From Saturnia japonica (taxonomy: Eukaryota; Arthropoda; Insecta; Lepidoptera; Saturniidae), in the NCBI GenBank assembly GCA_033032175.1, contig CM065334.1, positions 6,631,705 to 6,695,704 on the forward strand: a DNA stretch of 64,000 nt, read 5' to 3'. This document shows, piece after piece, positions 55,940-64,000 of the stretch. Position 1 is the stretch's first letter. Every line of letters begins with the position of its first letter. The notes beneath the pieces were generated by a model. It did no database searches and had not been told where the DNA came from. It saw nothing but the letters and a program-made list of their open reading frames with translations. Both the position numbers and the translations under genes were made by a program.

Positions 55940-56462
55940 GTGCGACTTTGCAAAAAATAAAAATTTGTAATGACACGCGACTTTTTGTCGTGACCCAGAC
56001 TGTTACGATTGAAGTCTGCGTTGCAATATATTGTCGGCTTAGCAGACGAATTATTGAATGATTATGAGAGCTAGGATTATTTAACGCTTGCGATTGTAAT
56101 GTGAATTTTGTGATCTCAATGTTAAAATTACGACTTTTTTGTCGACGAATGGCGTGTACTTTTCAAAGGACTTGGTAACAAAAATTACTGTTTTAATTTT
56201 ATATTATTTAATATATTGTAATTTGGAAAAAATAATATTAGACCTGATTTATGTTCTCGTGTAAACGTGTCGAGTGTAAAAAAATATATATGAATACACA
56301 ATTATTGTACAGTTGTTTAAAATTCATGTTCAGAATTTAAATTAAAGGATTGCGTGTATGTTTTTACTAAAATGACTAAGGCTTTATTATACACTGGCTC
56401 GATTTTTAGTTTTTGCGCGATTATTTGTCGCAAATTTATTATTGGCTCTCACAGTTTGCTGT

Positions 56463-56605
56463 GTCTATAGGACCACGCCCACGTTTCCGGCGTTTTACCC
56501 TCGAGTATAACGGAATTAAAGAGCTTCTGCAGGACCTTAAGTACCGGTGTTCCACCCGCTTTAAGAAGCTCTGATGTAATTCCGTCATCACCCGGCACCT
56601 GTATA
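56463..56605 (-). pseudogene. RTE-type LINE reverse-transcriptase fragment
   Basis: The minus strand reads PGDDGITSELLKAGGTPVLK, then VLQKLFNSVILEGKTPETWA, the N-terminal RT block of RTE/Jockey-type LINEs, without a stop over about 43 codons. It ends abruptly on both sides. The reading frame is unexpectedly clean for so small a remnant. Confidence 0.75.
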
Positions 56606-56609
56606 CAAT

Positions 56610-59600
56610 ATGATTACTTAATTATTTTATTTTTTTACTAAAACCAAAAATATGGTGATTTTATTCAGTAAGTGATAAAATCCCGTGTTTATTACGGGTA
56701 TCGAACTATCGAAATCTATTGTATACGATTTTTTATAGGATTTTTGTTCTTTACATATTTACGCGTTTATGCACGTAAAGCGTGAGTTGAATGCAGAGTT
56801 AAGGAATTTGATAGTACTGTGACCTTTTTAAGTATTATTGCTGTCGATAAATTACAACATTGTACTGAATGAAACATTTACATATTGTTTAATATAATAA
56901 AGAAAAACGAAGTAATAATTTATAAAAACGAAAATTAACAATTATCTCACACAGAAATCAATCGGAGAAAATTATTACCTGAAATTTAACCATCATCAGT
57001 TTAATTTTTCTACATTTCCCTTGCATGGCGATAAATAAAAACAAGTTACAAATTAAAAAATAATACGAGGACGAAATTAGAGCATTAATGCGATTATCGA
57101 GCGTACGATAGTTATCAAAGACAATAATCACATCACTACAGTGAATGCGCGTTAGGTGAGGCGTGCGGACGGCGGGGGGAGATGCTCCCGCTCTTCACCT
57201 TAGGCCCCGACTGCATTCAACTCGCGCCCTTACTATAAGTCGGTACTGCCTTTGTCTAATAGATGTCGTTACTTGTATAATAAAAACTTTCAACCCCTTC
57301 TTTTACAGCCTTAGTAATGAAATATCAAAAAATATAAAGCACGTATTTTTTCCTTTCTGACTGAATTGCTAAATATAAATTTTCACAGATCTATCTTCAA
57401 AACTCATACAAACTTTCATCCCCTCTTTGACTACTTTAGGTGTTGAATTTCCATAATTCCTTCTTTAATGCTCACCTGAAGTGTGAAACGAACCCGCGTG
57501 CAAATTTTCGTTGTTATTGCTCTAGTGGTATAACGGCCGGCGGTATTTCGCATATCTGTCAAAGATCGCACGCTGCTGTATCACTAATGTTCTCAACAAT
57601 CAAATTAAAAAGTAACAAAATTTAAAACCGGCATGTTGGGTGTATATGTATACATAATATATAATTATTTATCCTGATTTATTTATTAAAGAAGCGCCAA
57701 CAGTGCGCATATTATACTTGACCCATTTTTACAATTGATTCTAAATCTTAAATACAGACATGCGCCCACAACATTGACATAACAGAAAATTATTGACTGG
57801 CAAATCAAAAGTTTGCATGCGGTGTGCGTTTCCTTTTACACTGTAGATTAGCAACTATGGAAGTATTTTTAGAAATGTTAATAAAAATAAGGGGGATTCG
57901 GTTTTGGTCACTGTTTACGTAGGCGAATAGCGCATACGAAAATACTCTCGTATCCCCATCTCGTTCTAACACAAGCGGCATACTATGCTCTTTCTCTTTC
58001 GAGTTGCCGATCTTTATATATGAAATCTATGGATATTTTATCACTTACCGAATATTCGATAAAATCAGTTTTATAGATTTATCGGTACAATTGTATATAA
58101 TAAAACCTATATTATGTCTATGAGATAAGAGGTTGAAATATGTATGTTAAAATGACATATTTATTCTAAGAGCCAATTTTTCAACTCTTTTAAGTTTATT
58201 TGAGGAATAATTTTAACGTTTTGACAGATAAAGCATGGGAAAACTTGTCAAAATTTAAACATTGTGCCCTGAATAAATGTTAAATGTTGATTGAAAAATC
58301 GGTCCTAATGTATTACGAAATTGTTTCTTCTAACGTTTCAAATAGTAATTATATAAAAAATAAATCGTAAATAATATTATATGAAGAAGTAGTGTTTATT
58401 TATTCCACAAAATTATGGGAAAGTATTCGTTTAAAATTGTAATATTAATGTATATATATAAAATTTAATGTTTTTTCGAGATTTTTCTATTCGAAGGCAA
58501 GGTTTTGTTCGTATAATATATCAATCGATTATTCAAAATTTATATTTTTTATAATCACTTTGGATATCGTTTGTAATTTATTTGTGAAAGTCACAACTCA
58601 AAGTTTGATAATGTTACGTACTCTTAATTCCGTGGTTTAGAGGATTGCAAATAAAAATTAAAATATCCAATAGATTATTATATTATCATTTGTCTTCAGT
58701 GGAAATAAATCGATAAAAAATTACAATAAAATATAATTATCACCTATTTTTATTTATACTTTAAAAATATTATTGACATGAAATTGGTAATTTATTAAAA
58801 CTCGTTCTTTGACGACAATATAAATTATTTATCGACTATTTTAATCGATTATAATTGATTAAATAATATATTATAATTCTGGTTGTATTTATTGTAATTC
58901 CAGTCGCTTTATTTTCGCGTTTTTAATTTAATGTTAAGAAAAGGAAGAACAGAATCTTGCCTAATCTACGACCAAATAAATATATTATTACTATTACACG
59001 AAATTTGTAAATATGAACGCTTTGGATGTAAAGAAATAATATTTAACTCGGATGTACAATTGAAGGCGATTTAATTAATCGAACAATGCTATATTTCAAT
59101 CCAATTTCATAAAAATGTAAATAAACATGGCCGACGTTAAATAGTTATGCCATGGATAAAATTTATGTGAAAATAAGTATTTTAATTTATTTCAGCGGTG
59201 GAAATGTGTTTGTGAATTTTTAATTAACTATTCAATGATAGTTAGGAATTCTTAATTTGTCAGGTTAAAATGTGATATCGATACGGGTGTCCCTTAAATG
59301 AAATATATTATTTACTTAAAAGTATCATTCGCAGTTCATCTCGATACTAATTTACCATTTGATATAACTTCTAAAATATAAAATACTTAAAATCCGAAGT
59401 ATATAATTGAGTTAAAAAAAAATCGCGAAATGCCCCAGACAAGTACAATGATGTACGAAAAAATTGTCTCGTTTGATAGTCGTTATGCCGGCTATAAACG
59501 CTACGGTGTGCCGGGGAGGTTTACCTGTGTCGGTTGACATGTATGCGATCACGTCCACCCTAGACAGAGACTACAAAACTACTAGCGTGACCTGGGCACG

Positions 59601-60845
59601 CACACATACTCAGATAAACAGTACGGATTCGCTAAAAAAAATCTTGTGTAGCTTCAAAAAACTGCACAGGTCTATTCCGTATACTGCGCAGACATACTTG
59701 CACCATTAAACCTCTCTCATAAACCGTACCGTGTATGGCCGGCTTTAAAGCAAAGAGTCACCCACGGTTGTATTAACATTATGTCAGTACTTAAAAGTAC
59801 GGATTACTTTTTCAAGTGAGTTCTATGAAGTCGTTCATAAAATTTGATAATTATGCAACAAGGACTTTATCTTGTTTTGAACACACTAATTTGCAATTAA
59901 TCGCAAAACGATAATTAGTTGTTGAAGTAACGAATGTCGCGGGGGGAGGGGGTAATATGACAATATTTCGCACAGCTATAAATACCTCAAGACACGTATT
60001 TCAAAGATTTTCGTTATTTATGACTCCTCAGTGAACACATTACCTTAGCTTGACATCACACTCAAATCATAAAGTCATATTTACATAAATTTACGTTTGA
60101 CATGTGGGTGTTGTAAAATGTAGGTCATGTGTTCACTGCAATCATGTTATATGAGAACACTATCATCATGATAAAGGAAAATGTTTCATTACATTTATTA
60201 TAATATGTAAATATACATTTATTTCAAAATAAAACACACTGTATATATTTTATCGATGTTTTAAGGTGATTGATTGTCAATGTCGATATTAAGTCGATAT
60301 ACGGGTAAAGTCAGTGTCACATGACGAGTGCGAGACGACAATCAGCAAAAAGTCAAAATAAAAAAGAAAGTTAGGATCGACTAATTTTGACTGTTAGAGA
60401 TTGTGTTATCCACACTAAAAACAAAAATCCTCGAGAATTTATTTCAAAAGAAAAAATGAATCGAAGCTACCTATTTTGATTTTGATATTCATTTTCTTTA
60501 GTTTTGACAACCGATGGCATATGTTCGAACATGTGTTAATGTGTTAATCACATTAAAACCGTTGGTGGGTTATTTAAAGTGAATATTAAGTCCTGGTTAT
60601 ACGTACCGTCTTGCCTGCGCAGTCCGGCTGTGCAGAAAAGGCGGAACACCGTACAGTGGCCACACGTGGAGATGAATCTTTGCAAACGACAGAACATAGT
60701 GTTCTGAGAGTAAAGATGCAGGCAAAACCGTGCAAACAAAAACTGCGCAGCTCAATCTTCTCAGTATGACAATGAGATTGTACAAGCCGCCTGCTCACAG
60801 GTAAACGATGGTGCGTGTGTACGGAGCCTTAGACACCTTTGTTCA
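56610..60845. other. AT-rich intergenic region, no gene recognised
   Basis: Mostly unique-looking sequence with A/T tracts. A GC-rich patch lies at 57,155-57,235. Small frames at 57,163, 57,440, 59,464 and 60,548-60,798 lack domain similarity and codon bias. Exons of the gene ending at 62.36 kb could be hidden here but I could not identify them. Confidence 0.4.
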
Positions 60846-60849
60846 TTTC

Positions 60850-61105
60850 ACTACAGTTCTGTTTCTTGAAGAAATTATTGAAGTGAAAACATCTTTAGTA
60901 CCGCTAGTATTTGAAACGCGATGAAACGAAAAATCGACACTAAAAAAAACAAACACATACATCTATAGGATTTAGCTTGCGAGAGAATGAGATGCGAGTC
61001 CTGATTTTTACGACTATTATCGTCGTCGAACTGAGCTAGCAGTGTGACGACCACACTTGTACGCACTATTGTATGCACAGTAGGAGCAGTCGATAGTTCG
61101 AGTAA
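60850..61105 (+). repeat. Dispersed repeat, group M
   Basis: 'CGATGAAACGAAAAATCGAC', 'ACACATACATCTATAGGATT' and 'GTGTGACGACCACACTTG' are shared with 8,540-8,720 and 49,720-50,215. Confidence 0.5.
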
Positions 61106-61330
61106 CATGAAATACCATCACGCCTTTATCCCCGAATGATTAGGCAGAGGTGGACTGAGGTACACCCTCAGCTCGCCGGGCATGTTTTCAGGTCCCATGT
61201 AATGGGGGGCGAGCCTATTGCCATTAATCAGGAACAAAGCCAAACTCGGAGCTGCTACTGAGAATTTCATAGAAAACCCCAATAACCTGCTCAACCTGGG
61301 AATCGAACCCAGGACACTGAACTTGCAATC
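61105..61330 (-). repeat. tRNA-derived SINE, family S1, inverted
   Basis: 'GATTAGGCAGAGGTGGACTG', 'GGGCGAGCCTATTGCCATTA' and 'AACCTGGGAATCGAACCCAG' (inverted box B). Confidence 0.68.
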
Positions 61331-61399
61331 ATTTAGTTACCCACGCACATCATTACACACAATATGTACATACATACGTGCACACCACGTAGGTACATA

Positions 61400-61745
61400 C
61401 GTTCTGTAAGGAACCTTTTTTACGCTAGTTTTGTAGATTATATTTACAGATCACTAAATACACACACACATGTTCCTTCCTTCCTCTCGGGTGGCAAAGA
61501 CATGTATATACATATGTTAGTTTAGTTCGAATTTTACGGGTAGGGGATTAGTCAGATCGCGAATTTTTTGCAATCGCGGCAACAATCCAAGCCGAGGTTC
61601 AGGCCAGTTTTGCACCCTTGCGCGCATTTTGCCCACTCTTTCGTGGCTGAGTGCCTTAAGCGCTCGCCCCCCAAGTCCTGTAAAGCTGTAAAAGCCATCA
61701 GCAGCTCTGTTTTAGGATAATAATGTAGTCAGTTTTAAAAAAGGG
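61400..61745 (+). repeat. Dispersed repeat, group D
   Basis: 'CATGTTCCTTCCTTCCTC', 'CTTAAGCGCTCGCCCC' and 'AATAATGTAGTCAGTTTT' parallel 8,990-9,370. Confidence 0.5.
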
Positions 61746-61754
61746 CCGTGTAGT

Positions 61755-61935
61755 TCTCGAGTGGTTGCAGCGTGGACAGACCCGCCACATGGTGGACCGA
61801 CGACCTGATAAAGATCGTGAGAATCAGCTAGATACGAACAGCGCAGAACCAGTCGTTGCAGCGAACTTTGTGAGAGACCTATTTCTAACAGTGGACGTCT
61901 TTTGGCTGAATGGATGGGTAGCCTAGCGTGTTTCA
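61755..61935 (+). pseudogene. RTE-type LINE 3' end, degraded
   Basis: DNA such as 'GACCCGCCACATGGTGGACC' and 'TAACAGTGGACGTCTTTTGG' parallels the RPPxRWxDD...QQWTS stretch of RTE elements. Frames are disrupted. Confidence 0.5.
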
Positions 61936-62049
61936 AATCAAAAGTGTGTTCTGCAAGAATAAAAAACAGGCAGTCATAAGGACTGCTGACAAAAGTGAAA
62001 GCTCAATTTAGAAAATTTAAATCAATTATAGTCTGAATGATTGCAAAGC

Positions 62050-62122
62050 TTGTCGGTGACGCGAAACCACAAGATTTTGCCCATCCAAAAGTCAAACACG
62101 CATATGATACAGTCGAGTATAT
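62050..62122 (+). pseudogene. Exon-like segment related to the following exon
   Basis: Reads LVGDAKPQDFAHPKVKHAYD then TVEYI and a stop. DNA 'TCGGTGACGCGAA' followed by a 'CCACAAGATTTTGCCCAT'-type stretch aligns with 62,222-62,300, with about 9 bp missing. A convincing acceptor is absent ('ATTGCAAAG' at best). It may be a decayed duplicate or an alternative last exon. Confidence 0.4.
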
Positions 62123-62161
62123 ATAATGTATTAGTGTATATATGCGTATACATTTACACAG

Positions 62162-62362
62162 GCCGCTATACTACGCGTCGCTAATCTGACGCAAGCGCAA
62201 TACGTCACGAGCATGTCCGAGTTCATCGGTGACGCGAAGGTTACGCCGACCCATAAGTTTTTCCCCTACCAAAAATCGTTCAACGCGGCTAAAGAAGTTA
62301 TCACTTCAAAAAAATCTGTACCTATATTTTATTTTTTTATCCTTCTAGGCATATCTCTATGA
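62162..62362 (+). CDS. Putative terminal exon of an unidentified + strand gene
   Basis: A good acceptor (GCGTATACATTTACACAG) precedes an open frame reading AAILRVANLTQAQYVTSMSE, FIGDAKVTPTHKFFPYQKSF and NAAKEVITSKK, then a hydrophobic end (IFYFFILLGISL) and TGA at 62,360-62,362. The first 150 bp have GC-rich third positions, like the PPP1R37 exons and unlike the surrounding DNA. Upstream the frame meets TAG at 62,132, so it is not a stand-alone ORF. A poly(A) signal lies at 62,846. I do not recognise the protein. A second pyrimidine-rich acceptor (CCTTCTAG, 62,341-62,348) could start an alternative last exon. Confidence 0.5.
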   Translation, partial: AAILRVANLTQAQYVTSMSEFIGDAKVTPTHKFFPYQKSFNAAKEVITSKKSVPIFYFFILLGISL

Positions 62363-62845
62363 AATAATTTCGGATGTTTCACATTTGCAAGGCGTCTCCC
62401 GACGACTCACTTTTTTAAAACTTGTATACAATTTTGCATATTATGTTAATCCGAATCAAAGATGTATTATTAATTCGTATAAACAAAACTTTTCATTTAT
62501 ACTTTTTAGGCTGAAATTTCACTTCACGTTTATTTTTGTATAGAACACAATTTAACTGTCACATTTTTAGTTTATTAAACTTATTTGGAAACGGTAGTTT
62601 TCAAAAATAATCGAGGCTTTTGATAAAGAAACGTGGACTTCACATTAGCTCTTCGACTATGTCGTTACTCGTACAATGAATGACCAAATGTTTATTTGAA
62701 TATGTAAATTTCGAGGTTATTCTCGTTCTCTACTTAAATATTATAATGTAAAAGGACAGAGATATGTTTTCTCTATCGTTGAATGTATGTTTGCTCGGCG
62801 GCTTTGACTTGTGTGATGATATAATTACTAGGTATTGTAATTTCG

Positions 62846-62851
62846 AATAAA
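62846..62851 (+). terminator. Candidate poly(A) signal AATAAA
   Basis: AATAAAA within 'TTTCGAATAAAAATGTACAT', about 490 bp downstream of the putative terminal exon. Strand inferred from that exon. Confidence 0.4.
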
Positions 62852-62879
62852 AATGTACATTACACTTAACTATGATACA

Positions 62880-63220
62880 CTTTTGTCGTTTTATTATATA
62901 ATTCCCCTTTGTCCTCTATATATAGGTTTTCAATTTGAAAGAAAAAGAAGCCTAGTGTGTTTGAACGAGATAGCGATATGAAACCATTTTCGTATGTCAC
63001 CAGCTCGAATCGGCCAACGTAAATCGTTATCAAAATCAATCCGGTTTATTTTTGCAAAATGTGATTTTAAAGTAATGCCAATATTTAGTATACGTGTTTA
63101 GTTATGATTACGTGTACTGTAACTCGTTTAACAAAATAATGCATGCGTTCACTAGTGTCTTTCGTTTTTGGTATCTTAATCAACCTTTTGCCGATATATA
63201 CTATACTAAATCTATGACAT
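62880..63220. other. No feature recognised
   Basis: AT-rich. No gene seen. Confidence 0.3.
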
Positions 63221-63224
63221 TATC

Positions 63225-63720
63225 AGTGATTGGTGAAGGAAAACATCTTGATTAAACCATACTCTGGTGGTAGAATATTTTCTAATGCCCGCCTGGTTAG
63301 CTACCACCCTCAAGTTGTAAATCTATCACCAGGCACATTTAGGGAATTTTTGGCGGGATCTTAAAGTGACACGACGTGGTTTTTTATTCATTAACTTAAG
63401 TTTTTTGATCCTATATTATAAAAAACATGAATTTGGGAATGTCACAAAAACTAGATAGTTCTGACAAGAGAGCCACCGTCTCGTTAGAAGACCACACTTT
63501 GTTTAATGTAATATTTTACGAAGGGTTAGAAACGTTGACACTGGCAAGTGATTTTTGCGGCGCCAAAACAAGAAGAAGAAGCACCTTTAGGTGTGTTCCG
63601 GCAGCTGCACTTCAGAGCCACTCCTGAGTCCTTCCACTAGGCTTGCTGTGTTACCATCTTGAGCCACATCGCCACTTATTAGCAGGTGACATTGTGACTA
63701 GACGCTAAAACTTATAAAAG
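63225..63720 (-). repeat. SINE-like group E copies, inverted and split
   Basis: 63,225-63,340 ('TTTTCTAATGCCCGCCTGGT', 'GCTACCACCCTCAAGTTG') and 63,580-63,700 ('GCACTTCAGAGCCACTC', 'CATCTTGAGCCACATCG') are two parts of one group E copy separated by about 240 bp. Confidence 0.5.
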
Positions 63721-63959
63721 AACATTTTCGTAGCAATTGAGTAAATATCCTCCCACATAAATCTAAATGTGTACAAATACGCTGGGAGGTCTAAAATTTC
63801 GTGGAATGGAGGAAATGGTGTGGGGATAGGGGCGCTCGCTTAGTGTCCTACTAATTGAGGACTCCTCATTAGTATATAGATTGAGTTTCAGCCCTATTGC
63901 GTCATTCGACTACGAACACTCGCTTAGTAAACAAGGCAATCCGGAATAAAACTGAAACT

Positions 63960-64000
63960 ATGGAGAAAATTGAACACCGTGCTGTGATAAAATTCCTTAT
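63960..64000 (+). CDS. Mariner-family transposase, N-terminus only (runs off window)
   Basis: ATG at 63,960 reads MEKIEHRAVIKFL, the standard start of Mos1/SETMAR-type mariner transposases (first HTH). The 5' leader 'GCCCTATTGCGTCATTCGAC' to 'AACTGAAACTATGG' fits an element 5' end. Only 13 codons are visible, so intactness cannot be judged. It is a different family from the 25.3 kb element. Confidence 0.65.
   Translation, partial: MEKIEHRAVIKFL

Noticed and set aside
1..64000. CRISPR arrays, operons, phage or bacterial systems
   Set aside because: Introns, SINEs, LINEs and mariners make this eukaryotic; spaced repeats found are dispersed transposon copies.

Overview
The window is eukaryotic, AT-rich and crowded with transposons, with one clear multi-exon host gene. 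The mobile-element repertoire points to an insect, very probably a moth or butterfly (Lepidoptera). This rests on Helitron-like repeats ending in CTAGT, tRNA-derived SINEs, LINE 3' ends with a characteristic 'GTTTCTTACTGGTTCTTCTC' tail, and several Tc1/mariner relatives. The order-level assignment is inference from repeat style; no marker gene proves it.

Layout. Positions 1 to about 38.7 kb hold almost only mobile DNA: LINE reverse-transcriptase fragments (1.0, 3.4, 5.1-5.9 and 29.1-29.6 kb), a broken pogo/Tigger-like transposase (13.3-15.15 kb), a 2.1 kb TA-flanked DDE element with matching 32-bp inverted ends but a broken gene (19.69-21.82 kb), and an intact-looking 1.3 kb mariner-type element (25.33-26.63 kb). 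Around these lie MITEs, SINEs and many Helitron-like copies, often nested. I found no host gene there.

Positions 38,788-55,900 (+) carry 13 consecutive coding exons, with the splice phase agreeing at every junction, of a leucine-rich-repeat protein recognisable as the insect homologue of PPP1R37 (LRRC68), a protein phosphatase 1 regulatory subunit. The first coding exon(s) were not found. The last exon is a single 4.27 kb open exon encoding about 1,420 residues of Ser-rich, probably disordered tail with a KISW candidate PP1-docking motif. Repeats fill the introns, in three cases to within about 25-65 bp of the splice acceptor.

Positions 56-61 kb are mostly AT-rich sequence without recognisable genes, apart from a small RTE-type LINE fragment just downstream of the gene. 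At 62.05-62.36 kb there are two related coding-like segments; the second looks like the terminal exon of an unidentified + strand gene with a poly(A) signal at 62,846. The window ends inside the first codons of another mariner transposase (63,960-64,000). Apart from the PPP1R37 homologue and the possible terminal exon, nothing here suggests cooperating host genes, and I see no operon, CRISPR array or rRNA gene.
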